NCBI GenBank assembly: GCA_019359125.1
Contig: JAHHHY010000003.1
Location: 62,001 to 126,000 of the forward strand
Direction: 5' to 3'
Source: Pleurocapsa minor GSE-CHR-MK 17-07R
GTDB taxonomy: Bacteria; Chloroflexota; Anaerolineae; Aggregatilineales; Phototrophicaceae
DNA length: 64,000 bases
This document shows, one piece after another, positions 8,926 through 17,394 of this stretch. Positions within the stretch are counted from its first letter, which is position 1, and every line of letters starts with the position of its first letter. The translations under genes were made by a program, and so were the position numbers. Below the pieces are notes generated by a model. The model searched no databases and was not told the DNA's origin. It saw only the letters and a list, made by a program, of their open reading frames with translations.

Positions 8926-8962
8926 TGATCTGTTGTCCTCTGCTAGTTCCTTGCGGCAACAC

Positions 8963-8998
8963 GCGCCCTGCTCTGCACTTTACGCACAGAGAGGGCGC
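8963..8998 (-). repeat. Stable hairpin in the rpsM-rpsK gap
   Basis: gcgccct (8963-8969) pairs with agggcgc (8992-8998), and ctctg (8971-8975) pairs with cagag (8987-8991), leaving a one-base bulge and an 11-nt loop. No T-run follows on either strand, so it is not a simple terminator. It sits in the 160-bp gap between rpsM and rpsK and could be an RNA processing or ribosomal-protein binding site. Confidence 0.5.
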
Positions 8999-9085
8999 AT
9001 CTCGTTACCGTCAATGAGTTGATCACGGCGGCCAGACCGGGAGGCCTGAGCCAGCCATCGAAACGATACGCGACGAAAGCTTTGG

Positions 9086-9472
9086 TTATTTCTTCGTGGC
9101 GCCACGACGACGACCACGCCCTGGTACCGTCTTCTTCACGCCCTTGCGGGTGCGAGCGTTGGTACGGGTGCGCTGGCCACGAACCGGCAGGCTGCGGCGG
9201 TGACGCATGCCGCGATACGAGCCAATTTCTGACAGACGCTTGATGTTGAGCTGCACCTCACGGCGCAGATCGCCTTCCAGCGTGTAGATGTTCAGGGCCT
9301 CACGAAGCGTCTGAAACTCCGCCTCGGTCAGGTCCTTCACACGGGTATTCGGGTTGACGCCCGTCTTGGCCAGCACTGTACGGCTGGTCGGACGGCCGAT
9401 CCCATAAATGTAAGTCAGCGCAATTTCAATGCGCTTGTCGCGGGGTAGATCGACCCCTTCAATACGTGCCAT
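9086..9472 (-). CDS. rpsM: 30S ribosomal protein S13
   Basis: A head protein that forms bridges to the large subunit and contacts P-site tRNA. The 128-residue protein begins [21 protein letters not shown] and contains [36 protein letters not shown] and the basic tail [15 protein letters not shown]. It follows rpmJ by 18 bp, the conserved order rpmJ-rpsM-rpsK. Confidence 0.97.
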   Translation of the reverse strand: MARIEGVDLPRDKRIEIALTYIYGIGRPTSRTVLAKTGVNPNTRVKDLTEAEFQTLREALNIYTLEGDLRREVQLNIKRLSEIGSYRGMRHRRSLPVRGQRTRTNARTRKGVKKTVPGRGRRRGATKK

Positions 9473-9490
9473 TTGACCCTCTCCGCCCGA

Positions 9491-9604
9491 TTAACCCTGA
9501 CGCTGCTTATGCTTCGGGTTGTCGCAAATCACCATGACATTGCCATGGCGCTTGATCACACGACACTTCGGGCAGCGCCGCTTCACCGATGCTCTCACGC
9601 GCAT
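9491..9604 (-). CDS. rpmJ: 50S ribosomal protein L36
   Basis: A very small gene of 37 codons plus stop, read leftward from ATG 9604. The product opens [20 protein letters not shown] and ends [12 protein letters not shown]. The zinc ligands C11, C14, C27 and H32 are all present, so this is the zinc-binding (C+) form of L36. It is placed between the 549-residue membrane protein and rpsM; infA, the usual upstream neighbour, is absent. Confidence 0.95.
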   Translation of the reverse strand: MRVRASVKRRCPKCRVIKRHGNVMVICDNPKHKQRQG

Positions 9605-9681
9605 AGCTTTCTCGCTTCTACTACAAACAATGGAAGATCCAGAACCAGCATTATATGAATGTTAGCAGGCCATGTCTACGG

Positions 9682-11331
9682 TCAGTTTCGCGGCTGATCA
9701 GGCGCAGTGCCAAAGAGCGTCTGCGCGCGTTCCGGCAGCACGCCCGGCTGGATGCGCGCTTCAGGCTGGTAGCCTTCAGCCGCGAATGGCAGCTCCCCAG
9801 GCTGCACCAGCGTCACTCTGCCGTCATCGGCATAGCGCACAATCACCAGCTCGGACAGCGGCGCGCTGACAGACTGAACATTGGCCACAAAATCGACCTG
9901 AACGCCATTCGTATCTAGCCTGCAGGACTCACCATAGGATCCCCAGACGAGTTCTTCCGGATAGCACAGTACCGCCCGCATCGGATTCGGATGGTTAAGA
10001 AAGGCAAAAACGTATTCAGCATATAATGAAAGCGTCACGAAGATCGGGTCGATGCGTCGGTCCGAAGAATCATCGATAATTACCAGCATAGTGCCCGGAG
10101 CAATCATCCCGGTTACGCCGTATACAGCATCAGCTACGCGCATTTGATCCCCTGAATCGATCGCATAAATTTCCTGTTGGCCGATCATGCGCAGCGTCCC
10201 AACGCTCGTCAGCAGCGCAAACAACAGCGCTACCAGCAGTCGTAACCGAGGCTGAATGAAAAGCACGAAGCACGCAACGGCGGTTGTGAGCAACGAAGCA
10301 CCGATCATCGCGACATACAGGGTTCGATCAGATGTGTCACGCAGGGCTGTAAACAGATAGGGACCGAACCCCAACCCCATTAGCACAAAACCAAACAAAG
10401 CAGTCACCAGCCAGAATCTGGCGCCATGGCTACGATATCCAGTTCCACGCGCTAAATAAAAGGTCGTTGCTCCCATAAGCAGCCCGGCGATAATCGCAGG
10501 TATCTGTCTGGCCTCAGAAATACTCGGGCCAAGATCCGAGAACCATCCCTTGTAGAAGAGATATCCGAAGAAGCGTAGTGTATAAATGACGAGCAGTTCG
10601 AGGCTGTTAGGCACATCCGTCAAAGCGGATTGATAGCCCAGGGCATTGGGGTTGGCAGAAACCAGCGACGCTGTATACAGCAGCGTAATGACCAATGGCA
10701 GTATCCACAGGCCGGCCCACACCAGCCAGCGGCGCGTGACTTTCCGGTCATGCAGGATGAGCGCCAGCGGCAGAAATACCATCGCCGGAAACAGCGCCTC
10801 ATAGATGAATGCCACCAGCAGTCCGCAGACCAGCATCGGGGCGATCAGCCACGCTTTTCGGTACACGTAGCCAGCGTACAGGCAAAGGCATCCAAGGCAC
10901 AGCATAGCCAAAGCCAGCGTGGCGGGCAGCACCCCTTTGTTGAATACGGCGCTGTCCGCGGGAAACACGGCCACCAGCGCCCCAAACATCAGCGCCGCAG
11001 TATGGTTTCTGGAGAGCACGAGCAGCGACAGGCTGCTGGCTACGGCCTTGATGCTGAGAAACGCATAGAGTATCAGGTTGACTGCTACGAAGGGATCCCC
11101 GCCCAGCAGGACAGCCAGCTTGTTGGCAATGGGTGTCGCAGCGCGTGGATTAAACAGTTCCAGCCACGGGCCAGTCTCAGCGCGCACATACTGCACCCAG
11201 TCATCGGCGAAGAAGGTGACCACAAAGCCGGTCGTGGACCACTGCAACGCCACCAGGCCCAGCAGAAATGCCACCAGCGCAATCAGGCGAAAGCGGGTGG
11301 TCTGCCACCAGGGCGTCAGTGTTTCAGTCAT
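9682..11331 (-). CDS. Polytopic membrane protein of unknown function inside the ribosomal cluster
   Basis: The protein has 549 residues with about eleven hydrophobic helices over residues 15-400, then a C-terminal soluble domain of about 150 residues. The first extracytoplasmic loop begins TFFADDWVQYV. An acidic pair just after helix 1 is typical of GT-C-type lipid-linked glycosyltransferases, so that fold is a reasonable guess, but no specific family is recognised. It starts 12 bp after map and ends 77 bp before rpmJ, on the same strand, so it is probably cotranscribed with translation genes. Its codon use looks less GC-biased than its neighbours, which may point to late acquisition. Confidence 0.75.
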   Translation of the reverse strand: MTETLTPWWQTTRFRLIALVAFLLGLVALQWSTTGFVVTFFADDWVQYVRAETGPWLELFNPRAATPIANKLAVLLGGDPFVAVNLILYAFLSIKAVASSLSLLVLSRNHTAALMFGALVAVFPADSAVFNKGVLPATLALAMLCLGCLCLYAGYVYRKAWLIAPMLVCGLLVAFIYEALFPAMVFLPLALILHDRKVTRRWLVWAGLWILPLVITLLYTASLVSANPNALGYQSALTDVPNSLELLVIYTLRFFGYLFYKGWFSDLGPSISEARQIPAIIAGLLMGATTFYLARGTGYRSHGARFWLVTALFGFVLMGLGFGPYLFTALRDTSDRTLYVAMIGASLLTTAVACFVLFIQPRLRLLVALLFALLTSVGTLRMIGQQEIYAIDSGDQMRVADAVYGVTGMIAPGTMLVIIDDSSDRRIDPIFVTLSLYAEYVFAFLNHPNPMRAVLCYPEELVWGSYGESCRLDTNGVQVDFVANVQSVSAPLSELVIVRYADDGRVTLVQPGELPFAAEGYQPEARIQPGVLPERAQTLFGTAPDQPRN

Positions 11332-11343
11332 GCAGTATTCCCT

Positions 11344-12141
11344 TCAGGGCAGCGTGAGGATGACCGGCTCGCCGTCCGTGATGGCGATCGTGTGCTCGAA
11401 ATGCGCGCACAGCGAGCCGTCGCGCGTGAGCACTGTCCACTGGTCATCGCCCTCGTACAGGTCCGGACGGCCAGCAATGACCATCGGCTCCAGCGCGTAG
11501 GTCATGCCCACCGCCAGCGGATAGCTGCGGAAGCCGCGCCGCAGCTTGCCTTTCGGCCACCAGTTCGGCACCTGCGGTTCCTCGTGCATGGCGCGGCCGA
11601 CGCCGTGGCCAGTGTATTCACGGGCCACGCTGTAGCCATACTTCGTCACGTAATCCTGTATCGCCAGCGCGACATCCTGCGTCTCGTTGCCCAGCACCGA
11701 CGCCCGGATGCCCACATGCAGCGACTGTTCGGTCACGTCCAGCAGACGCTGCACGGCGGGCTTGATTTCGCCGACGCCCATGGTGAAGGCAGCATCGCCG
11801 ACGAACCCCTGGTAAATCGCGCCCACATCCAGGCTGATGATATCGCCTTCTTTGAGGAAGCGGCTGCCGCTGGGGATGCCATGCACCAGCTCATTGTTGA
11901 TGCTGGCATTGATGGTCGCGGGATAATCCGGAGAGTTCGGCTTGGGGTAATTCAGGAAGGCGGGCACCGCGCCATGATCGCGCAGCACGGTCTCGGCGAT
12001 GCGATCCAGCTCCAGCGTGGTCACGCCGGGACGCACCGCCTCGCGCATGGCCTGGTGCGCCAGCGCGACAATTCGCCCCGCTTCCCGCATGATGGCGATT
12101 TCGTCGGCGGTCTTCAGGACAGGCTCGTGTGCGCTGCTCAT
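11344..12141 (-). CDS. map: Methionine aminopeptidase, type I
   Basis: Removes the initiator methionine from nascent proteins with a two-metal active site. The 265-residue protein has the five metal ligands in their usual places: ISLDVGAIYQGFVGDAAF (two Asp), TGHGVGRAMHEEP (His), ALEPMV (Glu) and EHTIAITDGEPV (Glu). Length is typical for the short bacterial form without an N-terminal zinc extension. It follows adk by 12 bp, the conserved secY-adk-map order. Confidence 0.96.
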   Translation of the reverse strand: MSSAHEPVLKTADEIAIMREAGRIVALAHQAMREAVRPGVTTLELDRIAETVLRDHGAVPAFLNYPKPNSPDYPATINASINNELVHGIPSGSRFLKEGDIISLDVGAIYQGFVGDAAFTMGVGEIKPAVQRLLDVTEQSLHVGIRASVLGNETQDVALAIQDYVTKYGYSVAREYTGHGVGRAMHEEPQVPNWWPKGKLRRGFRSYPLAVGMTYALEPMVIAGRPDLYEGDDQWTVLTRDGSLCAHFEHTIAITDGEPVILTLP

Positions 12142-12153
12142 GGGCGGTCTCCG

Positions 12154-12846
12154 TTAACGGCTGAGGATAGCGTCAATCTGCGCACTGACGTCGGCGATAG
12201 AGCCAGCGGCATCAATGCGATGCAGCGTGCCCGCCGCCTTGTAATAGTCCACCAGCGGGGCAGTCTCAGCGACAAACGTGTCGATGCGCTTGATGACCGC
12301 ATCGGCGCTGGCGTCGTCGGGACGGCGATTCAGTTCCTGGCCATCCAGCGTGGCCTTCAGGCGCGGCGGGAACAACTTCGTCTCGTGCGGCACAAACTCA
12401 AACTGCACATCGCCCCGGTTGAAATAATAGTTATAGGTCTTGCCATCGGCGGCACTCACGCGGCCATAGGCGCGTTTGAAGGCGCTGTACAGGTCAAGGT
12501 CGAGCAGGATGACGGCATTCAGCGCGTGGCCGTTGCTTTGCAGATAGCCCGCCAGCCAGTCGGCCTGAGCCGGGGTGCGCGGGAACCCGTCGAAAATCAC
12601 GCCGCCCTGGGCATCGTCCAGCGCCAGCCGTTCGCGCACGACTTCGCAGGTGGTCTCGTCGTCGATCAGCTTGCCTTCAGCCATCAACTGCTGGATCCGG
12701 CGCGCAAAGTCGTCGGTGCGCGTCTTCATGGCGCGGAACAGGTCGCCGGTGGAGAGCTGCGGAATCCCGTATTTCTGGGTGATAAAACGGGCCTGTTCGC
12801 CCTTCCCCGCGCCCTGCACACCGATCAGCAACACAAACAAACTCAT
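12154..12846 (-). CDS. adk: Adenylate kinase with atypical P-loop and LID
   Basis: Interconverts ATP plus AMP and two ADP. The 230-residue protein keeps the AMP site (STGDLFRAM, DGFPRT) and the closing arginines (NRRPDDA, IKRID). The P-loop reads GVQGAGKGEQ where GAPGAGKGTQ is standard: Pro becomes Gln, and the Thr after the phosphate-binding Lys becomes Glu. The LID (about residues 125-170) lacks zinc cysteines and is longer than in E. coli, with a YNYYFN core. The position secY-adk-map supports a true housekeeping Adk. The changes may be a clade feature. Confidence 0.9.
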   Translation of the reverse strand: MSLFVLLIGVQGAGKGEQARFITQKYGIPQLSTGDLFRAMKTRTDDFARRIQQLMAEGKLIDDETTCEVVRERLALDDAQGGVIFDGFPRTPAQADWLAGYLQSNGHALNAVILLDLDLYSAFKRAYGRVSAADGKTYNYYFNRGDVQFEFVPHETKLFPPRLKATLDGQELNRRPDDASADAVIKRIDTFVAETAPLVDYYKAAGTLHRIDAAGSIADVSAQIDAILSR

Positions 12847-12880
12847 TTTTCGTACTCCCGGTCAAAAGACTGTTCGATTA

Positions 12881-12920
12881 CAAAAAACAGAGAGGCGCAT
12901 CAGACAGACTGCGCCCCTCC
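12881..12920 (-). terminator. Intra-operon terminator-like hairpin between secY and adk
   Basis: On the minus strand, gaggggcgca and tgcgcctctc form a roughly 9-bp stem with one bulge, followed by tgttttttg. It lies just after the secY stop and before adk, where read-through must still supply adk and map, so partial termination or attenuation is likely. Confidence 0.6.
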
Positions 12921-12954
12921 ATAAAAAGTCGTTCAAACGCGCGCCAGCAAAAGG

Positions 12955-14268
12955 CTAGCGGATGAAACGGTCGTAATTGCGCATCACGAGCTGCGCTTCC
13001 AGCTGGCGCATCGTATCGATGACGACGCCAACCACGATGATGAGCGCGGAACCTGCCAGCACCAGGGCTGGATTGTTCTGCTGGCTGATCACTTCGTTCG
13101 GGAACAGCAGGCGGTTGATGAACTCGACCACGCCGGGCAGCACCGCAATGATGCCCAGGAACAGCGCGCCGATAAAGGTGATGCGGCGCGTGACCTTCTT
13201 GATGTAGTCGTGCGTGCGCTTGCCCGGACGAATGCCCGGGATGAAGCCGCCGTTACGCTGCAAATTCTCGGCCAGGTTCTGGTTGCCCACCATGATGTCC
13301 GAGTAGATGAACGTGAACCCGAACACGAGCAGGAAGAACGTCGCCCAGTACAGGAAGCCCGACTGCGAGCCAAACGTCGCGTTGATCGTGTCCTTCACGC
13401 CACCATCCGGGAACAGGCTGACGAGCAGCGCCGGGAAGGTGATGATGCTCTGCGCGAAGATCAGTGGGATCATGCCGACCGAGTTGACCTTCAGCGGAAT
13501 ATGTGTGCTGCCGCCACCATACTGCTTGCGCCCGCGCACCCGCTTGCCGTATTGCACGGGTATTCGCCGGACGCCTTCCTGGATGATGACGATGACGACC
13601 ACCCCCAGCAGCGTCAGCAGGATGAACTCTGCCACATTGAACAGCGGCTGCGTAGAGCTGTTGACCAGGCCCAGCAGGCTCTGCGGCGCGCGCGCCACGA
13701 TGCCGGCGAAGATGATGATCGAGAGGCCGTTGCCGATACCCTGTTCGGTGATCAGATTGCCCAGCCAGATGGCAAACATGGTGCCCGCGGTCATGGTGAT
13801 GAGCACCGTGGCCGTCAGCAGCAGGTCGGTGCCAAACCCGGGAATAATCGGGCGGCCGCCAAGTGAGTTGAAAATCTGAATCTGGCTGATGGACTGCACG
13901 ATCGCCATAGGCACGGCGAGGTAGTAGGTGTAGCGTTCCAGCGTCTCTTTACCACCCGGGGACTTCTGGATTTCTTCCAGACGGGGGATGACCGGAACCA
14001 GCACCTGAATGATGATCGACGCTGTGATGTATGGGTATACACCATTCGCGATCACCGAGAAGTTTTGAACTGCGCCGCCGGAGAGCAGATTCAGCACACC
14101 GATAATGCCGCTGTTGCTGCCTTCGATCAGCGACTGAAGTGCTCCACGATCCACACCCACAACAGGCACGTGAGCAGCAAACTGATAAATGATCAGGATG
14201 AGGCCCGTGAACAGCAGCTTGTTGCGAAGGTCTGGAAGGCGGAAGGCGTTACGAAGCCCTTCAATCAT
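12955..14268 (-). CDS. secY: Protein translocase subunit SecY
   Basis: The channel-forming subunit of the SecYEG translocon. The 437-residue protein has ten hydrophobic helices and the expected landmarks: LRNKLLFTGLILIIYQFAAH at the start, GIGNGLSIIIFAGI, YGKRVRGRKQYGG in the cytosolic C4 loop, NSVGMIPLIFA, and the C5 loop RPGKRTHDYIKKV. It lies 141 bp downstream of rplO, an unusually wide gap with a candidate promoter, and is followed by an intra-operon terminator, so its dosage may be set separately. Confidence 0.97.
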   Translation of the reverse strand: MIEGLRNAFRLPDLRNKLLFTGLILIIYQFAAHVPVVGVDRGALQSLIEGSNSGIIGVLNLLSGGAVQNFSVIANGVYPYITASIIIQVLVPVIPRLEEIQKSPGGKETLERYTYYLAVPMAIVQSISQIQIFNSLGGRPIIPGFGTDLLLTATVLITMTAGTMFAIWLGNLITEQGIGNGLSIIIFAGIVARAPQSLLGLVNSSTQPLFNVAEFILLTLLGVVVIVIIQEGVRRIPVQYGKRVRGRKQYGGGSTHIPLKVNSVGMIPLIFAQSIITFPALLVSLFPDGGVKDTINATFGSQSGFLYWATFFLLVFGFTFIYSDIMVGNQNLAENLQRNGGFIPGIRPGKRTHDYIKKVTRRITFIGALFLGIIAVLPGVVEFINRLLFPNEVISQQNNPALVLAGSALIIVVGVVIDTMRQLEAQLVMRNYDRFIR

Positions 14269-14357
14269 GCCATAGTTCCTTCAGTGATAGACTAAAAAAG
14301 CACAGAGCGAGGGTGTGATCGAGACGTCTCCGCCCCCTTCACGTTCAACACGCGCAG

Positions 14358-14386
14358 ATTATGTCAAACCTGGCGTGCTGAAACAA
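14358..14386 (-). promoter_or_regulatory. Candidate internal promoter for secY-adk-map
   Basis: On the minus strand a TTGTTT box (complement of 14381-14386) and a CATAAT box (complement of 14358-14363) are separated by exactly 17 bp. They lie in the 141-bp rplO-secY gap. The -10 matches the consensus at five of six positions; the -35 is weak. Confidence 0.4.
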
Positions 14387-14409
14387 CCCTCGCATCCGCG
14401 ACATTCATG

Positions 14410-14934
14410 TTATTGTTCGCCGTGCAGCTTGGCGAGCTTTTCCTTGGTGAGCCGTTTCACAGTCGCGTGAGCACCCGTCACCACCAGTTCCAGCTTCTCC
14501 ACCTTGCCACCAGCGGCTTCGATGATCGTGCGCGCGCCAGAGGTGAAGCGGTGCGCCTTGACCGTCAGGTTCTTGGCAGTTTCGCCGTTGCCCAGGATGA
14601 CCACGGGCTGATAGGCGTCACGGATGAAGTTGTGCTGTGCCAGCAGGGCGGGCGTTACCACCGTGCCTGCATCGAAGGCTTCCAGGTCAGCGACCTGGAC
14701 TTCCTGGTATTCGATGCGGAACAGGTTGGTAAAACCACGCTTGAATGGCAGGCGGCGCACCAGCGGCAGCTGACCACCTTCGAAGTAGGCACCCTTGCGG
14801 GCGTGACGGCCACGAGCGCCGGCACCCTTGGTACCGCGGCCAGCAGTCTTACCCTTGCCAGCCGAGATACCACGGCCGACGCGGGTCTTGCGGGTCTTGG
14901 AACCCTTATTGGGCTGCAGATCGTTCAGGTTCAT
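14410..14934 (-). CDS. rplO: 50S ribosomal protein L15
   Basis: A late-assembly protein near the central protuberance. The 174-residue protein begins MNLNDLQPNKGSKTRKTRVG, followed by RGISAGKGKTAGRGTKGAGAR, GGQLPLVRRLPFKRGF and the C-terminal domain VTPALLAQHNFI to LVVTGAHATVKRLTKEKL. It is somewhat longer than E. coli L15 (144). It is 2 bp after rpmD, tight coupling. Confidence 0.96.
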   Translation of the reverse strand: MNLNDLQPNKGSKTRKTRVGRGISAGKGKTAGRGTKGAGARGRHARKGAYFEGGQLPLVRRLPFKRGFTNLFRIEYQEVQVADLEAFDAGTVVTPALLAQHNFIRDAYQPVVILGNGETAKNLTVKAHRFTSGARTIIEAAGGKVEKLELVVTGAHATVKRLTKEKLAKLHGEQ

Positions 14935-14936
14935 CG

Positions 14937-15128
14937 TTATTCCTTGCCTTCTTCCACGCGCACCAGGTGGATGATCTTCTGGACCATGCCACGCACGGCG
15001 GCGTTATCGGGTTTTTCAACCGTCTGATTGATCTTGCGCAGACCCAGCGCGCGCGCCGTATTTTCCTGGCTCTTTTCGTAGCCAATCGGGCTCTTGACGA
15101 GGGTTACGCGAATCGTCTTGTCGGCCAT
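14937..15128 (-). CDS. rpmD: 50S ribosomal protein L30
   Basis: The 63-residue protein starts [20 protein letters not shown] and contains the family core [20 protein letters not shown] and [15 protein letters not shown]. Its ATG overlaps the rpsE stop by one base, and rplO follows after 2 bp, so the three are translationally coupled. Confidence 0.96.
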   Translation of the reverse strand: MADKTIRVTLVKSPIGYEKSQENTARALGLRKINQTVEKPDNAAVRGMVQKIIHLVRVEEGKE

Positions 15129-15778
15129 TATTGCGCCACCTCGGTAATCTTCTTGCGCTCAAAGAACGGGCGCACGCTCTCGATACTCTTGCCACGCATC
15201 GCGGCCATTTCTTCCGACGAGCGCAGTTCCTGCAGCGCGAGCATCGTCGCCATGGCCACGTTCAGCAGGTTCGAGCTGCCCTGGCTCTTGGTCAGGATGT
15301 CACGGACACCGGCTGCTTCCAGCACGGCGCGCACACCACCACCGGCGATGACGCCGGTACCGGGGGACGCGGGCTTCAGCAGCACCTTGGCGCCGCCGTA
15401 ACGCGCGATCACCGGGTGGGGGATCGTCGTGCCGCTCAGGTTGACGGTCGTCATCAGGCGGCGGGCGCGGTCGGTGCCCTTGCGGATTGCGTCCGGCACA
15501 CCACGAGCCTTGCCGATGCCGATGCCGATCTTGCCCTTACCGTCACCCACCACGACCACGGTACGGAACGCAAAACGGCGTCCGCCCTTGATCACTTTGG
15601 CCACGCGCTTGATGTCGATTACGCGTTCTTCAAGCTGTTCGCCATCACGTTCACGGTTATCGCGGTTCTGGTCGCGGTTTTCACCGCCGCGATCGCGACG
15701 ATTGCGCTGGTTGCGGTCGTTCTCGCGGTTTTCACCACCACCGCCTGTACTTGCGCGATTGTTGTTGTTTGGAGCCAT
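15128..15778 (-). CDS. rpsE: 30S ribosomal protein S5 with charged low-complexity N-terminus
   Basis: S5 helps maintain decoding accuracy at the mRNA entry site. The conserved domain begins near residue 50 with [19 protein letters not shown] and includes [17 protein letters not shown] and [20 protein letters not shown]. The total is 216 residues, against about 165-170 usually. The extra part is an N-terminal stretch of about 45 residues built almost only from Asn, Arg, Glu, Asp and Gly ([20 protein letters not shown]). It is probably disordered and on the solvent side. Confidence 0.96.
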   Translation of the reverse strand: MAPNNNNRASTGGGGENRENDRNQRNRRDRGGENRDQNRDNRERDGEQLEERVIDIKRVAKVIKGGRRFAFRTVVVVGDGKGKIGIGIGKARGVPDAIRKGTDRARRLMTTVNLSGTTIPHPVIARYGGAKVLLKPASPGTGVIAGGGVRAVLEAAGVRDILTKSQGSSNLLNVAMATMLALQELRSSEEMAAMRGKSIESVRPFFERKKITEVAQ

Positions 15779-15792
15779 CGTTCGCCTCGATC

Positions 15793-16164
15793 CTAGAATT
15801 CCAGGCCGCCCTCGCGGGCACCTTCTGCCAGCGCCGCGATACGTCCGTGATAGCGGTAGCCGCCTCGGTCAAAGACAACCTTGTCAATACCGGCAGCTTT
15901 TGCGCGCTGCGCGACCATCTGCCCCACAATACGAGCAGCTTCCGTTTTGTTCTTGCCGTCAATTGCAGCCGCGACTTCTTTGTCTACGGTGGAAGCCGAC
16001 GCCAGCGTGTGTCCGGCCGTGTCATCGATCACCTGGGCATAAATGCCGCTCAGGCTGCGAAACACGTTCAGACGAGGGCGTTCAGACGTTCCGTTCACCG
16101 TGCCACGCACGCGCAGATGGCGGCGTTCGCGGGACTGACGTTTTTCCATTGCTTTCTTCGTCAT
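15793..16164 (-). CDS. rplR: 50S ribosomal protein L18
   Basis: A 5S rRNA-binding protein of the central protuberance, 123 residues. Landmarks are [53 protein letters not shown] and the end [20 protein letters not shown]. It is 12 bp after rplF and 14 bp before rpsE, the universal spc order. Confidence 0.97.
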   Translation of the reverse strand: MTKKAMEKRQSRERRHLRVRGTVNGTSERPRLNVFRSLSGIYAQVIDDTAGHTLASASTVDKEVAAAIDGKNKTEAARIVGQMVAQRAKAAGIDKVVFDRGGYRYHGRIAALAEGAREGGLEF

Positions 16165-16176
16165 CGTCCTAAACCC

Positions 16177-16725
16177 TTATTTGCTCTTGCCAGCTTTACC
16201 AGCCTTGCGGCGGATCACTTCATCCGAGTAGCGCACGCCCTTGCCCAGATAGGGTTCCGGCGGGCGCAGACGGCGGATTTCAGCAGCCACCTGGCCAACA
16301 ACCTGCTTGTCGATACCCTTCACGCGCACGGTCGTCGGGTTCTTGCCTTCGACTTCAAACGAGACGTCGGCCGGCGGTTCAACCACGATTTCGTGCGAGT
16401 AACCCAGCTTCATCACCAGCGACTTGCCGCGCAGTTCGCCGGTATAGCCGACGCCCTCCACGATCAGCGCGCGCTGGAAGCCGGTCGACACGCCGGTGAC
16501 CATATTGCTGATGAGCGCGCGGGTCAGGCCATGCAGGGCACGGCTGGCGCGTTCGTCGTTAATACGGGCAATTGTCAGCTTGCCGTCTTCCTGTACCAGC
16601 GATACTTCCGGGCGCATTTCATACGCCAGTTCGCCCTTAGGACCCTTCACCGTAACCTTCTGGCCGTCAATGGCCACGGTTACCTTGTCAGGGACGTTGA
16701 TGGGCATCTTTCCAATACGAGACAT
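16177..16725 (-). CDS. rplF: 50S ribosomal protein L6
   Basis: A protein near the factor-binding site and sarcin-ricin loop. ATG 16725 (MSRIGKMPINVP, 182 residues) was preferred over a TTG at 16740 because GGGAG lies 8 bp upstream and the family starts with SRIGK. Two L6 repeats are visible, and the C-terminus has RVKGIDKQVVGQVAAEIRRL and PEPYLGKGVRYSDE. A normal member. Confidence 0.97.
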   Translation of the reverse strand: MSRIGKMPINVPDKVTVAIDGQKVTVKGPKGELAYEMRPEVSLVQEDGKLTIARINDERASRALHGLTRALISNMVTGVSTGFQRALIVEGVGYTGELRGKSLVMKLGYSHEIVVEPPADVSFEVEGKNPTTVRVKGIDKQVVGQVAAEIRRLRPPEPYLGKGVRYSDEVIRRKAGKAGKSK

Positions 16726-16740
16726 TTCATCAACTCCCAA

Positions 16741-17145
16741 TTACCACACGTAGCACAGCACTTCGCCGCCAACACGCTCGCGGCGAGCCTGCGCCGCCGT
16801 CATCACGCCCTTGGGGGTCGTCACGATAGCGATGCCGATTCCGCTCATCACGCGGGGCAGGTCCATGCGGCCACGATAAACGCGGCGGCCCGGCTTGCTG
16901 ACGCGGGTGATGTTGCTGATCACCGGCTTGCGCTCGCGGCGCGCACCGTGATACTTCAGGGTGATCGACAGGACGCCAAACGGCTGCTGTTCGATCACTT
17001 CATACGACTCGATGTAGCCCTCTTCCTGGAGAATACGGGCAATCTCGACCTTAATTTTGCTCGTTGGAGCTTCAACTGTGCTCTTGCCAGCCATCAGCGC
17101 ATTGCGAATGCGCGACAGCAGGTCTGCGATGGGATCACTCATCAT
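16741..17145 (-). CDS. rpsH: 30S ribosomal protein S8
   Basis: An early-binding protein of the central domain; in E. coli it is the translational repressor of the spc operon. The 134-residue protein has [59 protein letters not shown] and the end [10 protein letters not shown]. It follows rpsN by 21 bp. Confidence 0.97.
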   Translation of the reverse strand: MMSDPIADLLSRIRNALMAGKSTVEAPTSKIKVEIARILQEEGYIESYEVIEQQPFGVLSITLKYHGARRERKPVISNITRVSKPGRRVYRGRMDLPRVMSGIGIAIVTTPKGVMTAAQARRERVGGEVLCYVW

Positions 17146-17166
17146 GGCTTGATGTCCTCTTGCTAC

Positions 17167-17373
17167 CTACCAACTCGATTTCACCACGCCGGGAATTTTT
17201 CCCTCGAGCGCCAGCTGACGGAAGTGAATACGGCACAAGCCGAAACGACGGATGTACCCCTGCGGGCGACCGCAAATCTTGCCGCTGTTCACATCTACGA
17301 ACTGGCAGCGATTGCGGACACGCACCTTATACTTACGGCGACCTTCGCGAGCCGTTACCGATCTTTTCGCCAT
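17167..17373 (-). CDS. rpsN: 30S ribosomal protein S14, type Z-like with altered zinc site
   Basis: A head protein, 68 residues, close to the short zinc-type S14 (about 61) rather than the long Cys-free form (about 100). The C-terminal half is typical: [16 protein letters not shown], then [11 protein letters not shown]. The usual ligands are two CxxC pairs. Here they are C23, C34, C47 and H50, so the first pair is opened by a seven-residue insertion (VDVNSGK region) and the last Cys is His. A C-C-C-H zinc site is still possible. Confidence 0.93.
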   Translation of the reverse strand: MAKRSVTAREGRRKYKVRVRNRCQFVDVNSGKICGRPQGYIRRFGLCRIHFRQLALEGKIPGVVKSSW

Positions 17374-17394
17374 TGCTCAATCCACCTCTACCAG

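Noticed and set aside
10630-12924. 764-codon plus-strand frame opposite the membrane protein, map and adk
   Set aside because: It spans three well supported minus-strand genes and their short gaps; no family features are seen in the product.
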